Below, piece by piece: positions 40,515 to 49,727 of a DNA stretch of 64,000 bases. Position 1 is the stretch's first letter; the number at the start of each line of letters is the position of its first letter. The notes under the pieces were generated by a model. The model had not been told where the DNA came from and made no database searches. It saw only the letters and a program-made list of their open reading frames with translations. This stretch comes from JBCBCP01 sp038530575. GTDB lineage: Bacteria; Pseudomonadota; Alphaproteobacteria; Rhodobacterales; Rhodobacteraceae. The DNA is taken from contig JBCBCP010000007.1 in NCBI GenBank assembly GCA_038530575.1, forward strand, positions 51,351 through 115,350, in the 5' to 3' direction. A program made the translations under genes and the position numbers.

Positions 40515-41126
40515 ATGACGCTGAAACGCGCCGAAGTCCTTGTCGCACTGGGCAGTAATCAGCCATCGCACGCCGGAAATGCCCTCCAAACTGTCGCGTT
40601 TGCTATGGATGAGCTGCAAAAGGCCGGCGGGCAAATTGCGGCCAAAAGCGAGTATTACCAAACGTCAGCGTTTCCGGCTGGCTCCGGGCCGGATTTTGTC
40701 AACGCAGCGGCCCGGCTGGCGTGGGACGCATCGCCGCTTGAAATACTCAATGCCCTGCATGCGATAGAAGCCTCACTGGGCCGGGAGCGGGCCCATCGTT
40801 GGGCGCCGCGAACGGTGGATCTCGATCTGATTGCCGTTGGGGACGCTGTTTTGCCGGACGCCAAGACCCACCAAAAGTGGCGTCTGTTGCCGCCGGACCG
40901 GCAGGCAAAAGACGCTCCAGACCGTTTGATTCTACCGCATCCCCGTTTGCAGGATCGCCCCTTTGTCCTTGTGCCGCTTGCCGAGGTGGCACCAAGTTGG
41001 GTGCACCCGGTTCTGGGTCTTGATGTACGCACACTTCTTTCGCGGTGCGATGCTGCTGAAATTGCGGACGTACGCGTGCTTGATCAGGACGGTTTTGCGG
41101 TTGTCAATAAAGGCGATAGCGCCTAA
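40515..41126 (+). CDS. folK: 2-amino-4-hydroxy-6-hydroxymethyldihydropteridine pyrophosphokinase
   Basis: A 203-residue HPPK with the opening VLVALGSNQPS, the ATP/pterin loop region PDFVNAAARLAWDASPLEIL and the signature HRWAPRTVDLDLI (about residues 94-106) holding the two Mg-binding Asp residues. It transfers pyrophosphate from ATP to the pterin in folate synthesis. It leads the plus-strand run to recO. Confidence 0.93.
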   Translation: MTLKRAEVLVALGSNQPSHAGNALQTVAFAMDELQKAGGQIAAKSEYYQTSAFPAGSGPDFVNAAARLAWDASPLEILNALHAIEASLGRERAHRWAPRTVDLDLIAVGDAVLPDAKTHQKWRLLPPDRQAKDAPDRLILPHPRLQDRPFVLVPLAEVAPSWVHPVLGLDVRTLLSRCDAAEIADVRVLDQDGFAVVNKGDSA

Positions 41127-41165
41127 GTAGTCATCTTCTATTCCCGTTTTTGTCGGAGAGACGAT

Positions 41166-41522
41166 ATGGCCCGCGTGACAGTCGAAGATTGCGTTGACAA
41201 GGTTCCGAACCGGTTTGAGCTTGTGATGCTTGCCGCGCACCGTGCACGCGAAATTTCGGCGGGTGCCCCAATCACTGTTGATCGGGACAAGGACAAGAAC
41301 CCTGTCGTGTCGCTGCGCGAGATCGCTGAAGAGACGCAAAGCGCGGAGGAACTGCGCGAGCGCCTGATCGAGTCGAACCAAACCCAGATCGAAGTGGACG
41401 AGGCCGAAGAAGATGCCATGGCTTTGCTGATGGGCGGTGAAAGCGCCGACAAGCCCGACGAAGACAGCATGACTGAAGAAATGCTTCTGCGTCAGCTGAT
41501 GGCCGCTCAAGGCCAGGGCTAA
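41166..41522 (+). CDS. rpoZ: RNA polymerase omega subunit
   Basis: A 118-residue omega. The N-terminal core MARVTVEDCVDKVPNRFELV and LAAHRAREISAGAPITVDRD are diagnostic; the rest is an acidic tail (about residues 70-118). It assists RNA polymerase assembly and contributes to the ppGpp site. It lies directly upstream of the ppGpp synthetase/hydrolase gene, a pairing that is widely conserved. Confidence 0.96.
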   Translation: MARVTVEDCVDKVPNRFELVMLAAHRAREISAGAPITVDRDKDKNPVVSLREIAEETQSAEELRERLIESNQTQIEVDEAEEDAMALLMGGESADKPDEDSMTEEMLLRQLMAAQGQG

Positions 41523-41528
41523 CGCCCC

Positions 41529-43721
41529 ATGGCGGAGCCGCTCATGACGAGCGATGATCTCGTCGCGCTGGTCCGCAATTACAATCCGCGAACGAATGAG
41601 GCGCTGATACGCGACGCCTACGCCTTTGGCATGCAAATGCACGATGGCCAAATGCGCCAATCAGGCGAGCCATATTTTACGCATCCTGTCGCCGTAGCTG
41701 CCATCCTGACAGAGCAGCAGCTTGACGATGCCACTATCGTCACCGCGCTGCTGCATGACACAATCGAAGACACCAAGGCCAGTTACAGCATCGTCTCTGA
41801 ACGCTTTGGAGACGAAATTGCCCAACTGGTCGATGGTGTTACGAAACTGACGAACCTGCAGCTGTCGAGCGTTGAGACAAAGCAGGCAGAGAACTTCCGC
41901 AAGCTCTTCATCGCCATGTCGCGTGATCTGCGGGTGATCCTCGTTAAGCTGGCGGACCGCCTGCACAACATGCGCACGATCCGGTCGATGCGGTCAGACA
42001 AACAGGTTCAGAAGTCTCGCGAGACGATGGATATCTTTGCCCCACTCGCAGGACGCATGGGCATGCAGTGGATGCGCGAAGAGCTTGAGGATCTCGCCTT
42101 CAAGGTGCTCAACCCCGAGGCGCGCCAATCGATTTTGCGGCGTTTCGTGACGCTCCAGCGCGAAGCAGGCGATGTGGTGCAGCGCATCAGCGGTGACATG
42201 CGCCACGAGCTGGACCGTATGGCGGTGGAAGCCGAGGTGTTTGGCAGGGCCAAGCGGCCGTTCTCGATTTGGCGGAAGATGAAGGAAAAGGAACAGCCCT
42301 TCAGTCGGCTCAGCGATATCTATGGTTTTCGCATCCTGACCGCCAGCGAAGAAGACTGTTATCGGGCGCTGGGCGCCATTCATCAGCGCTGGCGCGCAGT
42401 GCCGGGCCGTTTCAAGGATTACATCAGCCAGCCAAAGTCCAACGGCTACCGGTCGATCCACACCACGGTGTCAGGGCGAGATGGTAAGCGGGTGGAAGTG
42501 CAGATTCGCACCCGCCAGATGCATGACGTCGCAGAGACCGGCGTGGCCGCGCACTGGTCTTACCGGGATGGTGAGCGCTCGGAAAACCCGTTTGCCGTCG
42601 ATCCGGCGCATTGGATCAGCCAGCTGACCGAACAGTTCGTGGACGAGGAAAACCACGCCGACTTCCTCGAAGCCGTGAAACTCGAGATGTATTCGGACCA
42701 GGTGTTTTGCTTCACACCCAAAGGCGATGTGTTCAAATTGCCCCGCGGCGCGACGCCCATCGATTTTGCCTATGCGGTGCATACGCGCGTGGGCAACGGC
42801 TGCGTCGGGGCCAAGGTTGACGCGATGCGCGTGCCGCTTTGGACGCGGCTGAAGAATGGGCAGTCGGTAGAGATTATCACCGCAGAAGGCCAGGTGCCGC
42901 AGGCTACGTGGCTCGAGATTGCCAAGACAGGCAAGGCCAAGGCCGCGATCCGCCGATCTTTACGCGCGGCTGACCGGGAGCGTTTTATCAAGCTGGGCCA
43001 GGAGCTTGCACGTTCCGCATTTGCGCAGGTTGGCCGAAAAGCGACGGACAAAGCGCTGGCCACCGCGGCGAAGCATCTGCGGCTCACCGGCGCTGACGAA
43101 GTGCTTGCCCGCCTTGGCAGCGCAGAGTTAACGGGCCGCGAGGTTGTGCAGACAATCTACCCAGACCTTGCCCCAAAAAGCGGCAAAAAGGTGGACGCAA
43201 AGCGCGCCGTGATCGGGCTGGGGCCGGGGCAGCACTTCAAACGCGCGCCGTGTTGCGAGCCGCTCCCCGGTGAGCGGATCGTCGGCATCACATATCGCGG
43301 CGAGGGCGTGGTCGTGCACGCCATCGACTGCTCCAAACTGGTCGAACTCGAAGACCAGCCCGACCGCTGGATCGATCTGCATTGGCAAGGCGGGACACAC
43401 GCGGCGGCTTATTCTGCCACACTTGATCTGACACTAGGCAATGACGCGGGCGTACTTGGGCGGATATGCACCTTGATCGGCGAAACCAGCGCCAATATTT
43501 CAAATCTTGAGTTCCTTGACCGGAAGCCGGACTTCTACCGCCTGCTGCTGCATGTCGAATTGCGGGATGTGGAGCACCTTCATTCGCTCATGCTTACGCT
43601 TGAGGCGGAAAGCGAGGTTGCCGATGTTGCGCGTTTCCGCGATGTGACTCGCACCATCGGACGCTCCGGCGTTCGCGACCCAAACCGTTCGGAGGAGACC
43701 CTTGGTCTTCAAACGTCGTGA
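41529..43721 (+). CDS. spoT: Bifunctional (p)ppGpp synthetase/hydrolase
   Basis: A 730-residue Rel/Spo protein. The N-terminal HD hydrolase has FTHPVAVAAIL and LLHDTIEDTKASY (HDxxED intact, about residues 75-87). The synthetase domain has FRILTASEEDCYRALGAIHQ and VEVQIRTRQMHDVAETGVAA. A TGS domain (VFCFTPKGDVFKLPRGATPI) and a C-terminal ACT domain follow. It is probably the sole long RSH of the organism. Six bases after rpoZ. Confidence 0.95.
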   Translation: MAEPLMTSDDLVALVRNYNPRTNEALIRDAYAFGMQMHDGQMRQSGEPYFTHPVAVAAILTEQQLDDATIVTALLHDTIEDTKASYSIVSERFGDEIAQLVDGVTKLTNLQLSSVETKQAENFRKLFIAMSRDLRVILVKLADRLHNMRTIRSMRSDKQVQKSRETMDIFAPLAGRMGMQWMREELEDLAFKVLNPEARQSILRRFVTLQREAGDVVQRISGDMRHELDRMAVEAEVFGRAKRPFSIWRKMKEKEQPFSRLSDIYGFRILTASEEDCYRALGAIHQRWRAVPGRFKDYISQPKSNGYRSIHTTVSGRDGKRVEVQIRTRQMHDVAETGVAAHWSYRDGERSENPFAVDPAHWISQLTEQFVDEENHADFLEAVKLEMYSDQVFCFTPKGDVFKLPRGATPIDFAYAVHTRVGNGCVGAKVDAMRVPLWTRLKNGQSVEIITAEGQVPQATWLEIAKTGKAKAAIRRSLRAADRERFIKLGQELARSAFAQVGRKATDKALATAAKHLRLTGADEVLARLGSAELTGREVVQTIYPDLAPKSGKKVDAKRAVIGLGPGQHFKRAPCCEPLPGERIVGITYRGEGVVVHAIDCSKLVELEDQPDRWIDLHWQGGTHAAAYSATLDLTLGNDAGVLGRICTLIGETSANISNLEFLDRKPDFYRLLLHVELRDVEHLHSLMLTLEAESEVADVARFRDVTRTIGRSGVRDPNRSEETLGLQTS

Positions 43722-44349
43722 CCGGAAGCCGTTCTTTCGCGGGCTGCTAGAGCTGATCTGGCCGCGCGGTGGATGGGCGCGCGCGTTTCACTACGTGAAG
43801 CATCGCGTGCGCCGCCTGCCGGACAGCCCGGAACGCATTGCAAGGGGCATCTGGGCCGGGGTTTTCACGACATTCACGCCGTTCTACGGGCTGCATTTTG
43901 TCGTTGCGGCCTTGCTGGCCTGGGTCATGCGCGGCAACATTCTGGCGTCGCTGATGGCGACCTTTTTCGGCAACCCGTTGACCTATGTGCCAATCGGCAT
44001 TGTCGCGCTGCGTACGGGTTACGGAATTCTAGACCTGAAATTTGATCCGGAAACCGAAGGCCGGATCGGCGACCAGTTTGCGCTGGCCTTTGGGGACTTG
44101 TGGCACAACCTGCTCACGCCCTTTACGGGCGACCAGCCGCATTGGTCATACCTTGCCGACTTTTATGACCGCGTTTTCTTTCCCTACATGATTGGCGGGA
44201 TCATTCCCGGCATCATCACAGCGACAGTTGCCTACTATCTGTCCGTGCCGCTCATCCGCGCCTATCAAACCCGCCGCAAAGGGGCGATCAAGGCGAAGTT
44301 CGAGGCGCTCAAAGCCAAGGCGACAGGAAAGCCCGGCGCGTCCGACTGA
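43702..44349 (+). CDS. DUF2062 membrane protein
   Basis: A 215-residue protein from a TTG at 43702 with GGAGGAG five bases upstream, overlapping the spoT end by 20 bases. The DUF2062 core is RIARGIWAGVFTTFTPFYGL (about residues 45-64) and RGNILASLMATFFGNPLTYVP, with three to four membrane helices and a basic C-terminal tail. Function unknown; it often accompanies rsh, pdxJ and acpS in Rhodobacteraceae, as here. Confidence 0.88.
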   Translation: MVFKRRDRKPFFRGLLELIWPRGGWARAFHYVKHRVRRLPDSPERIARGIWAGVFTTFTPFYGLHFVVAALLAWVMRGNILASLMATFFGNPLTYVPIGIVALRTGYGILDLKFDPETEGRIGDQFALAFGDLWHNLLTPFTGDQPHWSYLADFYDRVFFPYMIGGIIPGIITATVAYYLSVPLIRAYQTRRKGAIKAKFEALKAKATGKPGASD

Positions 44350-44410
44350 GGCATTTTCCTTTTGGCGTCCGCGTTCTAGTGTTCGAGAAAATTAAAGAAG
44401 GATCCGGGCT

Positions 44411-45163
44411 ATGGAGCCGCTTGGCAAGCTTCGACTTGGCGTGAACATCGACCATGTCGCGACTGTCCGCAATGCGCGGGGGGGCGACACACCTGATCCG
44501 TTGCGCGCCGCGCGTCTGGCAGAAGAGGCGGGCGCGGATGGCATCACGGCACATCTGCGCGAGGACCGCCGCCATATCACTGATGCGGACATTGAAGGGT
44601 TGATGGAGACTCTGACCGTTCCGCTGAATTTCGAGATGGCCGCCACGGATGAAATGCAGAAAATCGCCCTGCGCCATAAACCCCATGCGGTTTGCATCGT
44701 TCCGGAAAAACGCGAGGAACGGACAACCGAAGGCGGGCTTGAGGTCGCGCGCGAGGAAAACCGGCTGGCGCATTTCATTGCGCCACTGCGCGATGCAGGA
44801 TGCCGGGTGTCGATCTTTATCGCCGCAGACCGCCGCCAGATCGAGGCCGCCCACCGCATTGGGGCACAAGTAATCGAACTTCATTCCGGTGCCTATTGCG
44901 ACGCCCATCACGAGGGCCGGTTTGACGACCGCGACCGCGAATTGGAGGCGATGCGCGACATGGCGACTTTTGCGCATGGGCTCGGGCTGGAGGTGCATGT
45001 CGGCCACGGCCTGACCTATGACACTGTGCAGCCGGTTGCGGCGTTCCCCGAAGTGTTGGAACTGAATATCGGGCATTTTTTGATTGGTGAGGCCATTTTC
45101 CGCGGTATCTCTCCGGCTATTTCCGAGATGCGCCGCCTGATGGACGAAGCACGCGCCAGCTAG
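44411..45163 (+). CDS. pdxJ: Pyridoxine 5'-phosphate synthase
   Basis: A 250-residue TIM-barrel enzyme with LRLGVNIDHVATVRNARGGD (about residues 7-26), the DGITAHLREDRRHI motif, CIVPEKREERTTEGGL, and VGHGLTYDTVQPVA. His and Glu catalytic residues are in place. It condenses deoxyxylulose phosphate with aminoacetone phosphate to make vitamin B6. It lies upstream of acpS, its usual partner. Confidence 0.96.
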   Translation: MEPLGKLRLGVNIDHVATVRNARGGDTPDPLRAARLAEEAGADGITAHLREDRRHITDADIEGLMETLTVPLNFEMAATDEMQKIALRHKPHAVCIVPEKREERTTEGGLEVAREENRLAHFIAPLRDAGCRVSIFIAADRRQIEAAHRIGAQVIELHSGAYCDAHHEGRFDDRDRELEAMRDMATFAHGLGLEVHVGHGLTYDTVQPVAAFPEVLELNIGHFLIGEAIFRGISPAISEMRRLMDEARAS

Positions 45164-45221
45164 CTGCGTTGCGTCGTCGCTCTGCGGGTGTCAGAACAGG
45201 CAACGCAAGATGGAGAGTTCG

Positions 45222-45683
45222 ATGCGCCTGTTTTTCGCTTTGGCACTGCTTTCGTTGGGGTCTGCCGCGTTCGGTCAACAGGTCTCGCCGATTGCGCAGC
45301 TTTGCGATGACCGCCCGCGTGCGGATGCGATTTTCGAGCCATGGGAGGCAAACACCCGAACATTCGCAAATGGCGCCGTGCGCCTTGCACTGATCGACAC
45401 GGTTGAGCCTGCGGCAGCTTGGGCGCATTTGTTGATCCTGTCGCCGCCGTATGACGAGCTTGGTCTCCGCCAGTGTATTCTGGTGAACAATGGCGGTATG
45501 GGGTTTTCTGCAATGCAGTTTGAGGCACTTGAAGCGTCATATGACCCGGCACGCGGCCTGATCTTTACCTTACCGGCTGGCGTCTACTTAGATGGTGGCC
45601 CTGGCGATCCGGTTTTTGATCTGGAGATTGTGCTCAACCAGTCCACGGGCCGTGTAGACGCAAGGGTGCTGGGGCAGCGATGA
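45222..45683 (+). CDS. Secreted protein, unknown function
   Basis: A 153-residue protein. The ATG at 45222 is preferred because GGAG lies six to nine bases upstream; an in-frame ATG at 45210 is possible. A clear signal peptide MRLFFALALLSLGSAAFGQQ precedes a beta-rich domain with two Cys (LCDD, RQCIL) that may form a disulfide. I do not recognise the family. It sits between pdxJ and acpS and overlaps acpS by ATGA. Confidence 0.7.
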   Translation: MRLFFALALLSLGSAAFGQQVSPIAQLCDDRPRADAIFEPWEANTRTFANGAVRLALIDTVEPAAAWAHLLILSPPYDELGLRQCILVNNGGMGFSAMQFEALEASYDPARGLIFTLPAGVYLDGGPGDPVFDLEIVLNQSTGRVDARVLGQR

Positions 45684-46123
45684 TTTTGGGCATTGGCACG
45701 GATCTTGCAAACATCGAACGGATCGCCGGAACGCTTGAAAGGTTCGGTGACCGATTCCGCAACCGCGTATTCACCGACGTAGAGCAGGCAAAAGCCGAAC
45801 GCCGCGCGGACACTCCGGGCACCTACGCCAAACGCTGGGCAGCGAAAGAGGCTTGTTCAAAGGCGCTGGGCACAGGTTTGCGCATGGGGATCGCGTGGAA
45901 GGACATGGCGGTGTCCAACCTGCGCACCGGTCAGCCGGTGATGCATGTGACAGGTTGGGCGGCGGAACGACTGGCCGAAATGACGCCGGACGGGCATGAG
46001 GCGATTATCCACGTCACCCTGACCGACGATCACCCTTGGGCGCAGGCCTTTGTCGTGATCGAAGCGCGCCCGCTTGGTGCTGCATCCGTCCCCGGCCCCA
46101 CGACCCGCCGCCGCACCGCTTGA
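45680..46123 (+). CDS. acpS: Holo-acyl-carrier-protein synthase
   Basis: A 147-residue enzyme with ILGIGTDLANIERIAGTLER (Mg-binding Asp), the TYAKRWAAKEACSKALGTGL motif (catalytic Glu/Lys, about residues 48-67) and a C-terminal strand ending ARPLGAAS. It transfers phosphopantetheine from CoA to ACP. The C-terminal about 13 residues are a proline/arginine-rich extension beyond the usual end. Confidence 0.95.
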   Translation: MILGIGTDLANIERIAGTLERFGDRFRNRVFTDVEQAKAERRADTPGTYAKRWAAKEACSKALGTGLRMGIAWKDMAVSNLRTGQPVMHVTGWAAERLAEMTPDGHEAIIHVTLTDDHPWAQAFVVIEARPLGAASVPGPTTRRRTA

Positions 46124-46178
46124 CCTTTGCCCATGCGCCCCGCATGAAGCGGGCCAGACCCCGCCAGCAGGAGCGCAC

Positions 46179-47018
46179 ATGGCCGCCAAGGAAAAATCCT
46201 CCGGGAACGCGATTGTGGAGACGATCAAGACGATCGTCTATGCCCTGCTGATCGCTGGTGTCTTCCGCACCCTGTTCTTTCAGCCTTTTTGGATTCCGTC
46301 CGGGTCGATGAAGCAGACGCTGCTGATCGGAGATTTCCTCTTCGTGAACAAAATGGCGTATGGCTACTCTTATGCGTCATGCCCCACGATACGGATTCCC
46401 GCCATTGGTCTGAACCTCGATGCCAAGACATTGTGCGGTGTGTTCGATGGTGACAATACGCGGTTCCTCGGCGGGGAGCCTGAACGTGGCGATGTCGTCG
46501 TGTTCCGCCATCCGACCACGGGCAGCGACTATATCAAACGCCTCGTTGGCCTGCCGGGCGATACAATTCAGATGCAGAATGGCCAGCTGATCCTGAACGG
46601 TCAGCCTGTTCCGCAAACTCCGGACGGCACCTTTGTTGAGGAAAAGGCGGCACAGGGGCCGCAGCGGTTGGTGCCGCAATGCACGAATGACCCTGTCGGC
46701 CTTGGCGGGCAGTGCGAAAAACAGCGCTTTACCGAACAGCTGCCGGGTGGGGCCACTTACGCCGTCTTGAATGTTGCGCGCCGCGCCACGGATAACACCG
46801 GGGTTTTTCAGGTGCCCGAAGGCGAATACTTCTTCATGGGTGACAACCGCGACAACTCGCTCGACAGCCGGACATCGCAGTTTTCCAGTGGCGTTGGTTT
46901 TGTCCCTTACGAGAACCTGATCGGCCGTGCTGACCGCATTATGTTCTCCTCGGCCGGGCGTTCGATGCTGTTCTTCTGGACGTGGCGCGGTGACCGCTTT
47001 TTCAAGGGCGTCAATTGA
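46179..47018 (+). CDS. lepB: Signal peptidase I
   Basis: A 279-residue enzyme from an ATG at 46179 with AGGAG upstream. One membrane helix (about residues 12-34) is followed by the periplasmic domain with the Ser nucleophile in FWIPSGSMKQTLLIGD and the Lys base in DYIKRLVGLPGD, then FFMGDNRDNSLDSR. It removes signal peptides of secreted proteins. It overlaps rnc (TTGA), the conserved lepB-rnc-era order. Confidence 0.96.
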   Translation: MAAKEKSSGNAIVETIKTIVYALLIAGVFRTLFFQPFWIPSGSMKQTLLIGDFLFVNKMAYGYSYASCPTIRIPAIGLNLDAKTLCGVFDGDNTRFLGGEPERGDVVVFRHPTTGSDYIKRLVGLPGDTIQMQNGQLILNGQPVPQTPDGTFVEEKAAQGPQRLVPQCTNDPVGLGGQCEKQRFTEQLPGGATYAVLNVARRATDNTGVFQVPEGEYFFMGDNRDNSLDSRTSQFSSGVGFVPYENLIGRADRIMFSSAGRSMLFFWTWRGDRFFKGVN

Positions 47019-47698
47019 AGCTCAGCGCAGAGCTCAAAGCCTTTGAGGCGCGCATAGGGCACCAGTTCAGCGACCCGGCCCTGCTGGTGCGCGCCGTGAC
47101 ACACGCGTCGCTTTCATCAGCCACGCGGGATGACAACCAGCGGTTTGAGTTTCTAGGCGACCGGGTCCTGGGCCTCGTGATGGCAGAGGCGCTGCTGGCC
47201 GCCGATGGAGGGGCCACCGAGGGCCAGCTTGCACCGCGCTACAACGCGCTGGTGCGCAAGGAAACCTGCGCCGACGTGGCGCGTTCTGTCGACCTTGGTG
47301 CGGTGCTGCGGCTCGGGCGGTCCGAAATGTTGTCTGGAGGGCGGCGCAAAGACGCGCTGCTTGGCGACGGGATCGAGGCGGTGATTGCCGCCGTTTACCT
47401 CGATGCCGGGTTTCGGGCAGCGCAGGCGCTTGTGCAGCGGCTCTGGGGCGATCGGATACATCAGGTTGAGGACGACGCACGCGATGCCAAAACGGCCCTA
47501 CAAGAGTGGGCACAGGCGCGTGGGCTAAAGCCGCCCAGCTATGTTGAAGTATCACGTGTCGGGCCGGATCACGCGCCCATATTTACGGTTGAGGCGCGAC
47601 TTGACGGTGGCCGTGTTGCAGGGGCAACCGCCGGGTCCAAGCGCGAGGCCCAGCAGGCGGCGGCGCGCGAATTGTTAAGCCAGGTGGAAGGCTCATGA
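47015..47698 (+). CDS. rnc: Ribonuclease III
   Basis: A 227-residue enzyme starting at a TTG that overlaps the lepB TGA. The catalytic signature is NQRFEFLGDRVLGLVMAEAL (about residues 39-58). LLGDGIEAVIAAVYLDAGF holds the second acidic cluster, and a C-terminal dsRNA-binding domain ends GSKREAQQAAARELLSQVE. It processes rRNA and double-stranded RNAs. Confidence 0.96.
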   Translation: MKLSAELKAFEARIGHQFSDPALLVRAVTHASLSSATRDDNQRFEFLGDRVLGLVMAEALLAADGGATEGQLAPRYNALVRKETCADVARSVDLGAVLRLGRSEMLSGGRRKDALLGDGIEAVIAAVYLDAGFRAAQALVQRLWGDRIHQVEDDARDAKTALQEWAQARGLKPPSYVEVSRVGPDHAPIFTVEARLDGGRVAGATAGSKREAQQAAARELLSQVEGS

Positions 47699-48612
47699 GC
47701 GAACCGCAGACACGCGCGGGCTTCATTGCCCTGATTGGCGAGCCAAACGCGGGCAAGTCGACCCTTTTGAACCACATGGTCGGCGCGAAGGTGTCGATCG
47801 TGACGCACAAGGTGCAGACGACGCGTGCCCGCATCCGGGGTGTCGCGATGGAAGGGCAGAGCCAGCTTGTCTTTGTCGACACGCCGGGCCTGTTTCAGCC
47901 GCGCCGCCGGCTTGACCGGGCGATGGTTGCGGCCGCGTGGGGCGGGGCGGCGGATGCGGATGTGGTCGTTCTGCTGATCGAGGCCCATCGCGGCGTGACG
48001 CCCGGTGTGGAACGGATCCTTGAAGGGCTGGCCGAGATGCCGCAGGGGCGCACGGTCGCGCTGGCCATCAACAAGATCGACCGGGTCGAGGCGCCGGTCC
48101 TGCTCGGCCTGACCAAAGAGATGAACGAACGGTACGCCTTTGTCGAAACCTTCCTTATCTCCGCCGAAAAAGGGCATGGCGTGGCTGACCTGCGCCTCTG
48201 GCTCGCGGGGCAGGTGCCGGAAAGCCCTTGGCTCTACCCCGAGGATCAGATCGCCGATCTGCCGATGCGCATGATCGCGGCCGAGATGACCCGCGAAAAG
48301 CTAACCCTGCGTCTGCACCAGGAACTGCCCTACCAGCTGACGGTCGAGACCGAGAACTGGGAGGAGCGCAAGGACGGCTCGGCCCGGATCGATCAGGTGA
48401 TTTACGTGGCGCGCGATGGGCACAAGGGCATCGTGCTGGGCAAAAAGGGCGAGACCATCAAGGCGGTCTCGACCGCCGCACGCGCGGAGCTTGAGGATTT
48501 TCTGGGCCGCCGGGTTCACCTCTTCTGTCAGGTGAAGGTGCGTGAGGGCTGGCTGGAAGAGGCTGCGCGGTACACCGAGATGGGGCTGGATTTCAAAGAT
48601 GGAAACGGCTGA
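47695..48612 (+). CDS. era: GTPase Era
   Basis: A 305-residue protein. The GTPase domain has ALIGEPNAGKSTLLNHMVGA (P-loop, about residues 11-30), FVDTPGLFQPRR and AINKIDRVE. The C-terminal KH domain has KDGSARIDQVIYVARDGHKG and IVLGKKGETIKAVS. It binds the 3' end of 16S rRNA and links 30S maturation to growth. Coupled to rnc by ATGA. It is followed by dispersed element copy 3. Confidence 0.96.
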   Translation: MSEPQTRAGFIALIGEPNAGKSTLLNHMVGAKVSIVTHKVQTTRARIRGVAMEGQSQLVFVDTPGLFQPRRRLDRAMVAAAWGGAADADVVVLLIEAHRGVTPGVERILEGLAEMPQGRTVALAINKIDRVEAPVLLGLTKEMNERYAFVETFLISAEKGHGVADLRLWLAGQVPESPWLYPEDQIADLPMRMIAAEMTREKLTLRLHQELPYQLTVETENWEERKDGSARIDQVIYVARDGHKGIVLGKKGETIKAVSTAARAELEDFLGRRVHLFCQVKVREGWLEEAARYTEMGLDFKDGNG

Positions 48613-48627
48613 GGTCTTGGCAGTTAG

Positions 48628-48661
48628 ACGCTTCGGAGTAAGTGTTTTTGGCCCAGTGAAG
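48628..48661 (+). repeat. Dispersed hairpin element, copy 3 (divergent stem)
   Basis: ACGCTT (48628-48633) pairs with AAGTGT (48640-48645, one G-T pair), followed by TTTTTGGCCCAGTGAAG. The stem sequence differs from copies 1 and 2 but the hairpin, T-run and tail are kept. It lies 15 bases after the era stop in the sense direction and could terminate the lepB-rnc-era transcript. Confidence 0.55.
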
Positions 48662-48669
48662 GGGCTCGA

Positions 48670-49002
48670 GTGACGCCCCGGCTGACAGCGCGGTTCTGGG
48701 TGGATGCCTATCTGGCGCGGCTGCGCTTTGCCGACATTCCGGCCTTTGTCGTGGCCCATGGGGATGATCAGGCGGGCGCCGTGCTGGTCAAGCTGAACAC
48801 GCTCGACGGGCAGGCGGCAGCGTTTTCGCGTGGGTTTGATCTGATGTCTGGGGCGCGTATCTGGGATGTGATCGCCTCGGGGGCGGAGACTGATGTTGAT
48901 GCGGCGATTGTGCGTCAGCGCGGTTTCGATCCGGATCTTTGGGTGATCGAGGTTGAAGACCGCGCGGGGCGCCACCTGCTGGATGAGGAGGGGCTCGGAT
49001 GA
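48670..49002 (+). CDS. DUF1491 protein
   Basis: A 110-residue protein from a GTG at 48670. The opening LTARFWVDAYLARLRFADIP and the mid segment AAFSRGFDLMSGARIWDVIA, with a C-terminal RGFDPDLWVIEVEDRAGRHL, match the DUF1491 family, which in Rhodobacteraceae sits between era and recO. Function unknown. Overlaps recO by ATGA. Confidence 0.85.
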   Translation: MTPRLTARFWVDAYLARLRFADIPAFVVAHGDDQAGAVLVKLNTLDGQAAAFSRGFDLMSGARIWDVIASGAETDVDAAIVRQRGFDPDLWVIEVEDRAGRHLLDEEGLG

Positions 49003-49727
49003 TCGAGTGGCGCGGCGAGGGTATCTTGCTGTCGTCTCGCGGTCATGGGGAATCAAGCGCGATCATCGATGTGTTTACCGAAGCGCAGGGGAGGTACGCC
49101 GGGATCGTGCGTGGCGGCGCGTCGCGAAAGATCGCACCCATCCTTCAGCCTGGGGCGCAGCTTGACGTCATGTGGCGCGCGCGCCTTGAGGAGCATATCG
49201 GAACGTTCACCGTTGAGCCTGTCCGCAGCCGGGCGGCGACTGCGCTGGGGGATCGATTGGCGCTTGCAGGGCTGAACGCGGTCTGTGCGCTGCTCGCGTT
49301 CTGCCTGCCGGAACGAGAGGCGTATGCGGCGCTTTATCGCCGGTCAGAGCAGCTTTTGGATCTGTTAGACCAGACCGATTTGTGGCCGCTCGCTTACCTG
49401 CGTTGGGAGGTCGCGCTGCTGGAAGAGATGGGCTACGGCCTTGATCTGGGGGTTTGTGCAGCCACCGGAACGACCGAGGATCTTGTCTATGTTTCTCCGC
49501 GGACCGGGCGTGCTGTTTCGCGGGGTGCGGCAGGCGTGTGGGCGGATAGGCTGTTGCCTTTGCCGGATGTGCTCAAGGGACAGGGCGCCGCTGAGGATGC
49601 CGAGATTGTCGAGGCACTGGGGACGACGGGGCATTTTTTGTCGTCGCATCTGGCCGTTGATATGGGTGACCGTCCGTTGCCCGAAGCCCGCGCGCGGCTC
49701 ATCGCGGCAATCAGTCGGCGGGCGTGA
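48999..49727 (+). CDS. recO: DNA repair protein RecO
   Basis: A 242-residue protein. The N-terminal OB domain has ILLSSRGHGESSAIIDVFTE and YAGIVRGGASRKIAPILQPG. A helical domain follows with LRWEVALLEEMGYGLDLGVC (about residues 133-152). It loads RecA with RecR in recombinational repair. Its last 17 bases overlap the convergent META-domain gene. Confidence 0.94.
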   Translation: MIEWRGEGILLSSRGHGESSAIIDVFTEAQGRYAGIVRGGASRKIAPILQPGAQLDVMWRARLEEHIGTFTVEPVRSRAATALGDRLALAGLNAVCALLAFCLPEREAYAALYRRSEQLLDLLDQTDLWPLAYLRWEVALLEEMGYGLDLGVCAATGTTEDLVYVSPRTGRAVSRGAAGVWADRLLPLPDVLKGQGAAEDAEIVEALGTTGHFLSSHLAVDMGDRPLPEARARLIAAISRRA

